Source of the DNA: Alistipes sp.
GTDB lineage: Bacteria; Bacteroidota; Bacteroidia; Bacteroidales; Rikenellaceae
Direction of reading: 5' to 3'
DNA length: 50,110 bases
Assembly (NCBI GenBank): GCA_017503575.1
Contig: JAFVSV010000068.1
Coordinates: 1 to 50,110 of the forward strand
Shown here: positions 31,220 to 41,321 of the stretch, one piece after another
Layout of the letters: the number at the start of each line of letters is the position of its first letter
How positions within the stretch are numbered: position 1 is the first letter of the stretch
Position numbers and translations under genes: made by a program
The notes under the pieces: model-generated
Databases searched by the model: none
Seen by the model: only the letters and a program-made list of their open reading frames with translations
Told to the model about the DNA's origin: nothing

Positions 31220-34000
31220 TTAATACATGTAGTCGTATTGTGAATAGCTCTTATCATATTTTAGGTCGGCAAGCGACGCCGCCTTAACACCGATGTTAAA
31301 TGCCCAACTACGGTGGTTACCAAAGGGTATCCAGGTGAATGACATCTGCCAGCAGTGGAGGTCGCGCGTGATGGAGACGGAGGTCATCGACATCTTACGC
31401 GTCATAAAGTCGAAGCCGGAGGTCGCCGTAATCATCAGCTTGGGCGTCAGCTTGACACTCGCATTGACATTTATGGTCTGCGATATGTTTTTGCGGTAGC
31501 CCGTAGTACCATTGTTGACATATTGGGCACTATAGTTGAAGCTATAGTTGAAGCCGAAGTTCCACGGTATGGAGAAGTCATAGTATTGGCCCGCCATCCA
31601 TTGTCGTCGCATGGCTGGGTTAAGCTCTCCATAGGGGTCGGACCACGAGTTGAAGTACTCGGGAGGTAGCGAGTTGATATCGTTAGCTGCGGGCTGGTTA
31701 TTCTCGCGCGAGCGGAAGCTATAACCGAAGCTCCAGCCTACATTCTGCACACGTCCAGGGAGTCCTCGGCGCCACATCAGCTTATTGTAGCGCACGCCCT
31801 GCGGCGACACCTCGTATGGGTCGAGCGTCATAGAGATATTGAGTGCCACGCCCTGATAGATTGTGGTACGCAGAGATATGGGCAGTGTCGAAAGACCCAT
31901 AGAGTCGGCGAGGAAGTTATACGAGCCGTTGATTGATATCTGGTCGATAATCTTCACCTTCTTAACGGTATCCTTGGTGCGTATCTTGGCCTCGAGGCTC
32001 TGTGATAGGCCGAAGGTCAGCGAGAACTGCTGTCCGCTACCTGGCACGCCATAGGCATTATCTGTGAATGGCGAGTATACCTTGAAGCGACCCGTAGTAT
32101 CGGTCTGCACCGTCTCGTAGAAGCCATACTTCTGGCGGCTGAAGTCGGGGGCGTAGGAGAAGCCAATGTTGGGGGTCAAGGTGTGGCGCACGGCCTGGAG
32201 CTTACGCTCCTTCTTCTTGGCTACATAGGTACCATATATGGTGGTATTTGCCGACACCGAGGCGTTATAGTTATATATGCGCCAGAAGCCATACTCTGGG
32301 TCGAGAGTCTCCACCTGTCGGGTCTCGTTGTTCCACTTCTGGCTCACCTTCTTGAAGTACCAGCGCTCGGTATAGTTGAACGAGGGGCTGATGTTGATGT
32401 AGTTGAAGAGCGACAGCGATGTCGAGACTGGAATGGTATGCTGAATACCATTCTTCATCTTGTTGAGTGTCTCCTTGGTGAATATCTCGTTCTCCTTGGT
32501 GTTCACGGTGTTGGTGAGCTTCATCGAGTAGCTCATCTTAATCTTCTCATACCAGCGTGTCTTGCCCACAGCCTCCTTGCGCTTGAAGGGGTTGAAGCTC
32601 GCCACGTTGAAGGTGATGGTGGGGAGTGTCACCGATATGGTTTTGTCACGCGAGTTCTGCGACACCGCCATGTTGAAGGCGAGCGAGAATGGCGTACCCT
32701 CCCAGTTCTTGGAGTAGGATATCGAAGAGTTGGTCTGCGTCGCGAGGATGTCGTTTACGGTAGTTGCCGAGTAACGGCTATAACCACTTGACGTCAGGTT
32801 TACCGACGCCGAGAATGTAGAGCCAGGATTAGCCTTGGCATCCTGCGTGTGTGTCCACTGTATCTTGTAGTTGTTCTGCTGCACGAAGTCGGGCTCACCC
32901 TTCTCACCCGAGCGTATTGCCGAGAACTGAAGGTCGAAGTTACCACGGAACTTATAGCGCTTTACATACTGCGAGCGTGCCGACAGCTCCCACGAGCCGA
33001 GGGTGTAGATACCACCACGCAACGCGAGGTCCATGTGCTCACCAAAGGTGAAGTAGTAACCGAGGTCGCGGATGAAGAAACCCTTGGCATCCTCACCGTA
33101 GGTAGGCATCAGGAGACCCGACTTGGGGCCCGTAGAGATGGGGAAGAAGAACTCGGGGATACCGATGTATGTAGGGACATCCTCGATGACGAGGTATGAG
33201 TAACCAGCGATAATCTTCTTGCCAGGGATTACCTTCGCCTTGGTCATGGCGAGGTAGAAGTGAGGGTGGTCAATCTCGTCACAGGTGGTGTACATACCGT
33301 CACCGATATGTATTGACTCGTCGGGGTGCATCTTCACACTACCACCCACAAGCCAGCCATCACCCTCCTGTGTTGCGATACCCTTAATCTTTGCCTTTCG
33401 AGAGTCGAGGTTATAGGTTATGGTATCCATAGAGTATGGCGAGCCACCATCCGCAAACTCGGGGTGTGTCTTGGTCACCTCACCCGACTCTGTGGAGTCG
33501 GCATAGCCATGAGCGTAGATATCCTTGGTCTGCATATCTACGCGCATGAAGTCCGCCTTGAGGTTCATACCTTGGTATGTCACATCACCACCACGATAGC
33601 TGTATATCTTCTTATTGCGGGCATCGAAGACCACCGAGTCGGTAGCCTTACCCTCGATTATATCGTCGAACATAGCACCGCCACCGCTACTCTTCACGGT
33701 GTCGGTAGCGGGCCTTGCCGCAGGCGACGACAAGGGCCTTGTGGTGTCGGCAGCAACCTGACGTCGTGGCTCTGGCATGCGACCATCGACAGCTGTTGGT
33801 GAGAGCGTAGAGATAGTTCGCGACGGAGTATCCATAATGTCGCCAAAAGTATCTCTATTTACTCTTTCCACCGCCACGCTATCTCGCACAAAGATACGGT
33901 TCAGGGTGCTTGCACCCGCCTTTGTCATGCAAAAAAGCATGCAGGCGAAGATGGATGCCAGCAACGATGATGAAAGATATTTTATCCAAACGTGTCTCAA
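31220..34000 (-). CDS. lptD: LPS-assembly outer membrane protein
   Basis: Outer membrane protein that inserts lipopolysaccharide into the outer leaflet. 926 residues: signal peptide (about 8-30), a periplasmic OstA-like beta-jellyroll region (about 105-240, FDARNKKIYSYRGGDVTYQG, YADSTESGEVT), then a long beta-barrel rich in aromatic strands (IPEFFFPISTGPKSGLLMPTYGED). The frame begins at TTG 34000, just after an in-frame stop; the first ATG would fall inside the signal peptide, so TTG (or ATT at 34003) is the likely start. A family B element begins right after the stop. Confidence 0.9.
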   Translation of the reverse strand: MRHVWIKYLSSSLLASIFACMLFCMTKAGASTLNRIFVRDSVAVERVNRDTFGDIMDTPSRTISTLSPTAVDGRMPEPRRQVAADTTRPLSSPAARPATDTVKSSGGGAMFDDIIEGKATDSVVFDARNKKIYSYRGGDVTYQGMNLKADFMRVDMQTKDIYAHGYADSTESGEVTKTHPEFADGGSPYSMDTITYNLDSRKAKIKGIATQEGDGWLVGGSVKMHPDESIHIGDGMYTTCDEIDHPHFYLAMTKAKVIPGKKIIAGYSYLVIEDVPTYIGIPEFFFPISTGPKSGLLMPTYGEDAKGFFIRDLGYYFTFGEHMDLALRGGIYTLGSWELSARSQYVKRYKFRGNFDLQFSAIRSGEKGEPDFVQQNNYKIQWTHTQDAKANPGSTFSASVNLTSSGYSRYSATTVNDILATQTNSSISYSKNWEGTPFSLAFNMAVSQNSRDKTISVTLPTITFNVASFNPFKRKEAVGKTRWYEKIKMSYSMKLTNTVNTKENEIFTKETLNKMKNGIQHTIPVSTSLSLFNYINISPSFNYTERWYFKKVSQKWNNETRQVETLDPEYGFWRIYNYNASVSANTTIYGTYVAKKKERKLQAVRHTLTPNIGFSYAPDFSRQKYGFYETVQTDTTGRFKVYSPFTDNAYGVPGSGQQFSLTFGLSQSLEAKIRTKDTVKKVKIIDQISINGSYNFLADSMGLSTLPISLRTTIYQGVALNISMTLDPYEVSPQGVRYNKLMWRRGLPGRVQNVGWSFGYSFRSRENNQPAANDINSLPPEYFNSWSDPYGELNPAMRRQWMAGQYYDFSIPWNFGFNYSFNYSAQYVNNGTTGYRKNISQTINVNASVKLTPKLMITATSGFDFMTRKMSMTSVSITRDLHCWQMSFTWIPFGNHRSWAFNIGVKAASLADLKYDKSYSQYDYMY

Positions 34001-34017
34001 AATTCAATAATTTTTTG

Positions 34018-34041
34018 TACCTTTGCCGACGCGTCGGCAAA
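34018..34041 (+). promoter_or_regulatory. Amidase-operon promoter with overlapping palindrome
   Basis: -7 box TACCTTTG (34018-34025) shares its TTTG with a perfect 20-bp palindrome (34022-34041; arms TTTGCCGACG and its complement). The palindrome spans the expected transcription start, so it is an operator candidate or a 5'-terminal RNA hairpin. The leader to ATG 34161 is about 130 bases, with nothing else recognised. Confidence 0.6.
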
Positions 34042-34160
34042 ACACCCCGATAGAGTAGCATACATCAGCTGAATGTTGCCTCTTCATCGTGTGTGCGCAG
34101 GCGATTACAAGTGGCAAATATAGTAATTATTTAGCAAAAAACTAACATTCGCGACGAAAT

Positions 34161-35279
34161 ATGAAAAAACTTGCTCTATGTCTCACACTCGCATTATCAC
34201 TCCTATGGAGTGCTAACGCCTGGGCTGCAACATATATTGCATCACCCAAGCCACGCGTGGTGGTATTGGACCCAGGACATGGCGGCCCCAATCGCCCTGG
34301 AGCAAGCAAAAAGGGATACCTCGAGAAGGATATCAACCTCAAGGTTAGCCTTATGGTTAGAGATATGCTTGCCGAGAAGGCACCACATATTACGGTCTAC
34401 ATGACTCGTAGCAAGGATGTAGAGCTTGCCGCGGACCGTACCCTCGACAACCGCATGCGTCCCAAGCTCGCCAACGACAAGGGGGCCGACCTCTTCGTGT
34501 CGATACATGCCAATGATGGTAGCACCACAAGCAGTGGCTTTGAGGCAATAGTGCTCAACCTCGACGAGAAGACACAGAGCCACACCAAGAAGATGTCACC
34601 CTCGTTAAATGCCCATAAGGACTACGAGCTCTTCGAGGATTTCAAGAAGGATGCAGCACAGTACCTGGACGCCATATCGCGCCTTATGAGCAACGACCCC
34701 ATGAACAGGATGTTTGGCAGGAGCGTGGGTGAGCAGGTAACCAAGCGTGGCTACCGCTTCTCGGGTGTGCTCGATGCAACAAAGGTATACACCGTTCTAT
34801 ACCCCTTGGAGTGCCCTGGCATAATCCTCGAGATGGGATATATGAGCAATGATAAAGACCTCGCATATCTCACCTCCGAGAAGGGACAGAAGGATATGGC
34901 TGCGGCCATCAGCGATGGCATCATCAGCTACTTCGAGAGCGTCACCCTTATGGAGGAGTATGCCGAGAATGACACAGGCACCGAGGATAACTTCACCGAG
35001 GACGACACCCTCAGATACTATGTCTACGACTCATCGGGCGAGGGTTATACCATACAGTTGATGTCGTCGAACAAGGAGCTCGACATCTACCACGGTTCGT
35101 TCAAGGAGTTCAGAGGCCTTGCCATGTTAGTGATGGGCACTGGCACGTTTAAGTATAAGTATTGCTACGGTTGCTACCCCACTGCTGCGGCGGCACAGAG
35201 CGAGTTGGCATGGGCGCGAAGGTCGTTCAAGGATGCCATAGTGACACGCTACAAGGCTGGTAAGATTGTAAGCATGTAG
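34161..35279 (+). CDS. N-acetylmuramoyl-L-alanine amidase (Amidase_3)
   Basis: Periplasmic zinc amidase that cleaves the bond between MurNAc and the stem peptide. The signal peptide covers about residues 1-22 (ending AWA). Zinc and catalytic motifs: VLDPGHGG, GYLEKDINLKV (Glu) and FVSIHAND, with the late Glu in CPGIILEMGYMSN. A region of about 60 residues after position 285 (GYTIQLMSSNKELD…FKYKYCYGCYPTAAAAQ) resembles a SPOR-type glycan-binding domain. 372 residues in all. First gene of the long + strand series. Confidence 0.92.
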   Translation: MKKLALCLTLALSLLWSANAWAATYIASPKPRVVVLDPGHGGPNRPGASKKGYLEKDINLKVSLMVRDMLAEKAPHITVYMTRSKDVELAADRTLDNRMRPKLANDKGADLFVSIHANDGSTTSSGFEAIVLNLDEKTQSHTKKMSPSLNAHKDYELFEDFKKDAAQYLDAISRLMSNDPMNRMFGRSVGEQVTKRGYRFSGVLDATKVYTVLYPLECPGIILEMGYMSNDKDLAYLTSEKGQKDMAAAISDGIISYFESVTLMEEYAENDTGTEDNFTEDDTLRYYVYDSSGEGYTIQLMSSNKELDIYHGSFKEFRGLAMLVMGTGTFKYKYCYGCYPTAAAAQSELAWARRSFKDAIVTRYKAGKIVSM

Positions 35280-35325
35280 AGCGAAGAGGTAAACAAGAAG
35301 AATATAACAATTAAACACTACGAAG

Positions 35326-36333
35326 ATGAAAATTAGAAGAGAGTTTAAGATTGGCGTTTTCGCCGTCATTGTAATCCTCGTCTCATGGTGGGGTATTACA
35401 TGGTTGGGTGGTCAGGACCTATTCAAGTCCTATAACACCTACTACATCTATTACGAGGAGATATCTAAGGACCTTAAGGTCTCATCACGCGTATATATCC
35501 GCGGTGTGGATGTAGGTAACGTGCGCGACATCGCGCTTAAGGGGGACAAGGTAAAGGTTGAGATCGCCGTTGAGGAGCGTTACTCAAATATGATACCTAA
35601 CAATAGCGTTGCACTCATCACCGAGGGTTTGATGGGCGGCGCACAGATAGTCATCAAGCAGGGCGATGCAAAGGGCGTAGCTGCTGACGAGGGAGTCCTT
35701 ATCGGCAACCTCGACAAGGGTCTTATGGGCATGCTTGCCGACAAGGGCACCGAGCTTATCGACAACCTCAACTCTACGATGGTCAAGCTCGATGACACCG
35801 TTGCTGGCGTGAATACTCTCATCGAGGAGAACCGCGAGAATATCAGCGGCGTAGTAGCCAACCTCGAGAGCATGAGTACGGAGCTCAGCGCAATTGTTGC
35901 AGAGACCCGTGGCGACCTCGACAACATCTTGGGCGACGTATCGTCATTCACCGCAATGCTCAAGGATAACACCGCAAACATCGAGGCGTTGTTGGCAAAC
36001 CTCAGCACATTCTCTGGCGAGCTTGCTGATAGCACCATTATCGAGGATCTCACAGCTACCGTCAATAGCCTCAACGCTATCATCGACGCTATTGAGAGTG
36101 GTGAGGGCTCGGTGGGCAAGCTTCTCAAGGATGAGGCTATCCACGACTCACTCAACAACACTATCGAGAGCGTTAACGCCCTTGTTACCGACCTCAAGGA
36201 GCACCCTATGCGCTATGTTCACTTCTCGCTCTTCGGCAAGTCGGAGGAGGATATAGCCGCCAAGGAGGCCAAGAAGGCAGCAAAGGCAGCAAAGCGCGCT
36301 GCCAAGAGTGCAGATGAGCAGGCGGCAGAGTAA
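35326..36333 (+). CDS. MCE/MlaD-family lipid-transport protein
   Basis: 335 residues: one N-terminal membrane helix (about 9-27), the MCE domain (about 40-120; VYIRGVDVGNVRDIALKGDKVKV, GLMGGAQIVI), then a long helical region (about 140-290) and a Lys/Ala-rich tail (AKEAKKAAKAAKRAAKSA). MCE proteins form hexamers that carry phospholipids between inner and outer membranes. The partner permease and ATPase genes (mlaE/mlaF) are not in the window. It follows the amidase by 46 bases. Confidence 0.9.
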   Translation: MKIRREFKIGVFAVIVILVSWWGITWLGGQDLFKSYNTYYIYYEEISKDLKVSSRVYIRGVDVGNVRDIALKGDKVKVEIAVEERYSNMIPNNSVALITEGLMGGAQIVIKQGDAKGVAADEGVLIGNLDKGLMGMLADKGTELIDNLNSTMVKLDDTVAGVNTLIEENRENISGVVANLESMSTELSAIVAETRGDLDNILGDVSSFTAMLKDNTANIEALLANLSTFSGELADSTIIEDLTATVNSLNAIIDAIESGEGSVGKLLKDEAIHDSLNNTIESVNALVTDLKEHPMRYVHFSLFGKSEEDIAAKEAKKAAKAAKRAAKSADEQAAE

Positions 36334-36360
36334 ATGCTAATCACAGAATTAGGTGTATTA

Positions 36361-36395
36361 CCCTTGTTGTCGCGCCACACACGCGATGACAAGGG
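36361..36395 (+). other. Intergenic RNA hairpin before mutS2
   Basis: 14-base arms CCCTTGTTGTCGCG (36361-36374) and CGCGATGACAAGGG (36382-36395), paired with two G-U wobbles, with a 7-base loop. No T-tract follows, so it may be an mRNA-processing or stability element rather than a terminator. Confidence 0.5.
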
Positions 36396-36422
36396 TGCGT
36401 CCACCGATAAAGGGATATACTA

Positions 36423-38918
36423 ATGGCGACAATCTACCCATCGAACTTCGAACATAAGATAGGCTTTGACCGCATACGCGAGCAGGTGGCTGACGCCTGC
36501 TCTATGCTATCGTCACGCAGACTCATCCTCGATGAGAGCTTCTCATGTTCGCGTCACGAGGTGGAGCATCGCCTATCGCTTGCCGACGAGATGCGCCTAC
36601 TCCTCTCAATGGAGTCGGGGGCGGAGATAGGCGAGCAAGAGGAGCTACGACATATCGTCGATAAGATAGCTGTCGAGGGCTCTTACCTGAGCGTCGAGGA
36701 GTGCGCTACGCTGATGCGCTCACTGCGCTCGGCAGCCACCATCGTAGGCTTCATCCTATCGCGCCGCGAGGGTACATATCCTAACCTATATAGAGTATCA
36801 CAACGCGTGGAGCTCTTCCCCGCGCTGCTGTCGGCCATAGAGCGCGTCATCGACGACAAGGGCGAAGTGCGTTCATCGGCATCTCCCGAGTTGGATAGCA
36901 TACGTCGTAACATCCGCGAGCATGAGGGTCAGGTGGCAAAGCGTCTACAACAGGTGTTGCAGCGCGCCAAGGCATCGGGCATCGTCGAGGCTGATGCCAC
37001 GCTATCTATTCGTGATGGCCACGCAGTGATACCTGTCGCAGCGGCTAACAAGCGCAAGATTGCGGGCTTCATACACGATGAGTCGGCAACGGGACGCACA
37101 TTCTATGTCGAGCCTGTGGAGGTCGTGGAGCTCAACAATGAGCTTCGCGAGTTGGAGTATGCCGAGCGCCGCGAGATAGTGCGCATCCTCACGGAGCTAA
37201 CAGCACTGCTACGCCTCGACAGCGAGGGCATAGCACACATCGAGAGCTACCTCACGCAGATAGACGCCCTACGCGCCAAGGCTCGCTGGGCGATAGCCAA
37301 CGGTGCTGCCAAGCCCATCATATCTACCGAGGGTCGCCTGCTACTGCGCAAGGCGCGCCACCCGCTCTTGGAGCAAAACCTACGACAGCAGAACAAGCCG
37401 ATAGTGCCACTCGACATGGAGCTATGCGACGAGCAGCGAATACTCGTCATCTCGGGTCCTAACGCTGGTGGTAAGTCGGTGTGTTTGAAGACTACTGGAT
37501 TGTTGCAATACATGGTTCAATGTGGTTTCCTTGTCCCCGTACTCGAGAACTCGGAGTTTCCGCTATTTGACGCCATACTCATAGATATCGGCGACCAACA
37601 ATCTATCGACAACGACCTCTCGACATACTCGTCACACCTCATGAATATGAAGGCTATGGTGCACGAGGCATCGGAACGCTCGCTAATACTCATCGATGAG
37701 TTCGGCTCGGGCACGGAGCCCACCATTGGTGGAGCCATCGCCGAGGCCATCCTCGAGCGATTAGTCGAGCGTCGTGCTTATGGTGTCATCACCACGCACT
37801 ACGCCAATATTAAGTATTTTGCGTCGCGTCATGACGGCGTTGCCAATGGTGCCATGGCATTCGATGTCAAGAACATACAACCTCTATTCAGCCTCGAGAT
37901 GGGCAAGCCTGGCAGCTCGTTTGCAATAGAGATAGCCCGCAAGACAGGTCTTCCCGAGGATATCGTGCGTAGCGCGATGGATAAGGCTGGCGAGGACCAT
38001 ATAAACCTCGAGAAGCAGCTACGCGAGATTGCGCGTGACAAGCGCTATTGGGCAGAGAAGCGCGACCGCATACGCCTCACCGACCGCAAGGTGGAGCAGC
38101 TCGAGCAACGCTATACGGACCACCTTCAGAGTATCAAGCAGGAGCGTCGCGAGATATTGGAGAGGGCACGTCGTGAGGCCGAGGAGATGATAGCCTCGGC
38201 AAACCGCACCATCGAGAATACCATACGCACCATCCGCGAGTCGCAGGCCGAGAAGGAGCTTACACGCCTTGCACGCAAGGAGTTGGAGAGCTTTGCCGAG
38301 GGTATGGGCGAGAACAACAATAGCGCTGACGACCGCATAGAGCGCGAGATGGAGCGTTTGGCATGTCGCCGCGAGCGTCGTGAGCAGCGTGCCGAGGAGC
38401 GCAACAACACCACGCAGCAGCGAGCCGTAGAGCCAACACCCGTAGCCGTGAAGATTGAGGAGGGCACGAAGGTGAAGCTCGAGGGTCAGGAGATACCTGG
38501 CGTCGTCAAGTTCATCAAGGGCAAGAAGGCACAGGTAGCCTTTGGCGAGATGCTCATCATGGTCGACATATCGCGTCTCAAGGCGGTGTCGTCGTCGGAA
38601 TATCGACAGGCAACGCGCCCCACAACGGCGCGTACCGTAGTGTCGGTAGACATCCGCGAGCGCAAGCTCAACTTTAGAGACCATATAGACGTGCGCGGCA
38701 TGCGCGCGACGGAGGCGTTGGAGGCCGTAGAGGACCTCGTTGACGATGCACTGATGGTAGGCGTCTCGGGTGTCACCATCCTCCATGGCAAGGGCACAGG
38801 AGCCCTCAAGGAGGAGATACGTCGCTACCTGCGTACCGTAAGAGATGTTGCGACGATTGCCGATGACCACGCTGACCGTGGTGGTGCCGGCATAACGGTT
38901 GTGACATTCAAGCAATAG
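36423..38918 (+). CDS. mutS2: MutS2 family ATPase/nuclease
   Basis: 831 residues, the usual MutS2 length. It has a MutS-like clamp/lever region, Walker A GPNAGGKSVCLKT (about residue 346 on), Walker B LILIDEFGSGTEP, a long Arg/Glu-rich coiled coil (about 510-670) and a C-terminal Smr domain with DVRGMRATEA and LHGKGTGALKEEIR. The mismatch-recognition domain of MutS is absent. MutS2 proteins act in suppression of recombination or in rescue of collided ribosomes; which applies here cannot be told. Confidence 0.95.
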   Translation: MATIYPSNFEHKIGFDRIREQVADACSMLSSRRLILDESFSCSRHEVEHRLSLADEMRLLLSMESGAEIGEQEELRHIVDKIAVEGSYLSVEECATLMRSLRSAATIVGFILSRREGTYPNLYRVSQRVELFPALLSAIERVIDDKGEVRSSASPELDSIRRNIREHEGQVAKRLQQVLQRAKASGIVEADATLSIRDGHAVIPVAAANKRKIAGFIHDESATGRTFYVEPVEVVELNNELRELEYAERREIVRILTELTALLRLDSEGIAHIESYLTQIDALRAKARWAIANGAAKPIISTEGRLLLRKARHPLLEQNLRQQNKPIVPLDMELCDEQRILVISGPNAGGKSVCLKTTGLLQYMVQCGFLVPVLENSEFPLFDAILIDIGDQQSIDNDLSTYSSHLMNMKAMVHEASERSLILIDEFGSGTEPTIGGAIAEAILERLVERRAYGVITTHYANIKYFASRHDGVANGAMAFDVKNIQPLFSLEMGKPGSSFAIEIARKTGLPEDIVRSAMDKAGEDHINLEKQLREIARDKRYWAEKRDRIRLTDRKVEQLEQRYTDHLQSIKQERREILERARREAEEMIASANRTIENTIRTIRESQAEKELTRLARKELESFAEGMGENNNSADDRIEREMERLACRRERREQRAEERNNTTQQRAVEPTPVAVKIEEGTKVKLEGQEIPGVVKFIKGKKAQVAFGEMLIMVDISRLKAVSSSEYRQATRPTTARTVVSVDIRERKLNFRDHIDVRGMRATEALEAVEDLVDDALMVGVSGVTILHGKGTGALKEEIRRYLRTVRDVATIADDHADRGGAGITVVTFKQ

Positions 38919-38948
38919 AAACAAAGATAACAATATAACGTATAGAGT

Positions 38949-41321
38949 ATGAACTATCTGCTATCCGACATAGCCTCAATTGTGGGTGGTGTGCATCACG
39001 GCCATGATATCCGTGTCCGCGAGGTTGCCACAGACTCACGCAGCGTACTCGCATCCGAGGATGTAGTATTTGCCGCTATTAACGGCAAGAACCACGATGG
39101 CCACACCTTCATACCACGCATGCAGACGCGCGGTGTTAAGGCCTTTATCGTCGAGCACGATGTGGAGCTAACGGGCGACGAGTGCGGATGGGTAGTCGTT
39201 GACTCCACCATCGCGGCACTACAACGTCTTGCGACATACCATCGCAGCCTCTTCAAGGGCATCGTCGTGGGCATCACAGGCTCCAACGGCAAGACCATCG
39301 TCAAGGAGTGGGCATCACGCTCTATGCCCGACAACATACGCTCGTTTGCATCACCCAAGAGCTACAACTCGCAGCTGGGCGTGGCGCTATCGCTGATGAT
39401 GCTCAGTGGCGAGGAGCAGGTGGCATTTATCGAGGCGGGCATATCGGAGCCTGGCGAGATGGAGCGTTTAGAGCAGATGATACGTCCCGACATTGTCGTT
39501 ATCACCTCCATTGGTGATGCGCACTCGGCGAACTTCCGCTCTACGGAGCATAAGATAGAGGAGAAGCTCATATTAGCAAGAGAGGCAAAGAGTATAATAT
39601 ACAGTAGCGAGTATGCGACCCTTACACGCCGCATTAAGGAGCTATATGGCGACCGTGAGCTTATAGATAGTAGCGGTGCCGACCTTGTGGAGATGGAGGA
39701 TGTCGTAGAGCTTAACGACGCCCTTACGGTAGATGCCTACCACGTTTCGGCACTTATGCGTAAGCTCGGCTATGGTGTTGACGACGCAGTATTCTCGGCA
39801 AACGTCGCCATGCGCTTAGAGCTTAAGGAGGGCATCGACGACTCGATGATTATCGACGACACATATAACTCGGACATCAACTCTGTTGTTGTGGCGCTCA
39901 ACGCCCTACATGTTCAGGCTATGGGGCGCCGCCGCGTGGCCGTGATATCGGATATTCAGCAGAGTGGCATGGATGCCGAGGAGCTATACAGGCGTGTTGC
40001 CGAGGCCGTCAAGAAGGCTGGTGTCGACCACCTCATTGGCGTAGGTGAGAACATATCGCGCCACGCATACCTCTTCGAGCGCACCTCGTCGTTCTATCTC
40101 ACGACCGACGAGCTTATCGAGAACTTCGAGCGCGAGAGGTGGGCAAAGTCCGTAATCCTTATCAAGGGTAGCCGCGACAGCCGCTTCGAGCGCATCAGCC
40201 GCCTTGTGGAGCGTCGCACACACACCACGACCCTCGAGGTAGACCTCGCGGCGATGAAGAAGAATCTGAACTACTTCCGCAGCCATCTACCCCAGCACCA
40301 CCCCATCACCGCCATGGTCAAGGCGTGGGGTTATGGCACGGGCGACGTGGATGTGGCACGCATGCTCCAGCATGAGGGTGTTAAGTACCTCGCCGTGGCC
40401 TTTGCAGATGAGGGTGTCACGCTACGCTCCAAGGGTATCACCATGCCTATCGTGGTGCTTAATGCCGACCACGACAGCTTCGATGTGATGATAGCCCACG
40501 ACCTCGAGCCCGAGATATATAGCTTCCGCTCACTCGACGAGTTCCGTCGTGCCGTGCATCGCGCCGAGCGTACACACTACCCCATTCACATCAAGCTCGA
40601 TACGGGCATGCACCGCTTGGGGTTTGTCGACGACGATATAGACCTACTTGGTCGCGCCCTGCACCTCGACAATACACTACACATAGCATCCATCTTCTCA
40701 CACCTATCGTGTGCCGACATGCCCGAGGAGGATGACTTCACACGCAAGCAGATAGCGGCGTTCGAGTATATGAGTGCACAGCTCACCGAGTGGCTCGACT
40801 ACCGACCCCTGCGCCACCTTGCCAACTCGGCAGGCATAGTACGCTTCCCCGAGGCGTCGTTCGACATGTGTCGCCTTGGCTTGGGGCTATACGGCTACGG
40901 TTGGGAGCATAACGAGAGCCTAATACCGGTAGCATCGCTCTCGACACGCATCGTGCAGGTTAAGACGCTACGCAGTGGCGAGTCGATAGGCTATGGCCGC
41001 GGAGCACGCCTCACGAAGGATACTACCATCGCTACAATACCTATCGGCTATGCCGACGGATTGGACAGACATCTTGGCAATGGTCGCTGGTCGGTAGTGA
41101 TAGGCGGCAAGAGGGCACCTATCATTGGCCGCGTATGTATGGATAGCGCCATGGTAGATATTAGCGACATAGAGGGCGTAGAGGTAGGCGATAAGGTTGC
41201 GATTTTCTCTGCCGAGCCAGGCTCGACGTTGGAGGATATGGCACGCGTACTCGATACAATACCCTACGAGATAATGACCTCCATCTCGGCACGCGTAAAA
41301 CGAATATATACGGAGCGATAA
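38949..41321 (+). CDS. Bifunctional MurF ligase / alanine racemase
   Basis: Fusion of two peptidoglycan enzymes. Residues about 1-430 are a MurF-type ligase (ATP loop GITGSNGKTIVKEW; EAGISEPGEMERL; IDDTYNSDINSV) that adds D-Ala-D-Ala to UDP-MurNAc-tripeptide. Residues about 430-790 are a PLP alanine racemase (Lys458 in AMVKAWGYGTG; IKLDTGMHRLGF; IGYGRGARL; GRVCMDSAMVD) that makes D-alanine. In MurF the usual GKT is followed by Thr; here by Ile. The fusion is common in Bacteroidetes. The stop overlaps the next start (TAATG). Confidence 0.94.
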   Translation: MNYLLSDIASIVGGVHHGHDIRVREVATDSRSVLASEDVVFAAINGKNHDGHTFIPRMQTRGVKAFIVEHDVELTGDECGWVVVDSTIAALQRLATYHRSLFKGIVVGITGSNGKTIVKEWASRSMPDNIRSFASPKSYNSQLGVALSLMMLSGEEQVAFIEAGISEPGEMERLEQMIRPDIVVITSIGDAHSANFRSTEHKIEEKLILAREAKSIIYSSEYATLTRRIKELYGDRELIDSSGADLVEMEDVVELNDALTVDAYHVSALMRKLGYGVDDAVFSANVAMRLELKEGIDDSMIIDDTYNSDINSVVVALNALHVQAMGRRRVAVISDIQQSGMDAEELYRRVAEAVKKAGVDHLIGVGENISRHAYLFERTSSFYLTTDELIENFERERWAKSVILIKGSRDSRFERISRLVERRTHTTTLEVDLAAMKKNLNYFRSHLPQHHPITAMVKAWGYGTGDVDVARMLQHEGVKYLAVAFADEGVTLRSKGITMPIVVLNADHDSFDVMIAHDLEPEIYSFRSLDEFRRAVHRAERTHYPIHIKLDTGMHRLGFVDDDIDLLGRALHLDNTLHIASIFSHLSCADMPEEDDFTRKQIAAFEYMSAQLTEWLDYRPLRHLANSAGIVRFPEASFDMCRLGLGLYGYGWEHNESLIPVASLSTRIVQVKTLRSGESIGYGRGARLTKDTTIATIPIGYADGLDRHLGNGRWSVVIGGKRAPIIGRVCMDSAMVDISDIEGVEVGDKVAIFSAEPGSTLEDMARVLDTIPYEIMTSISARVKRIYTER

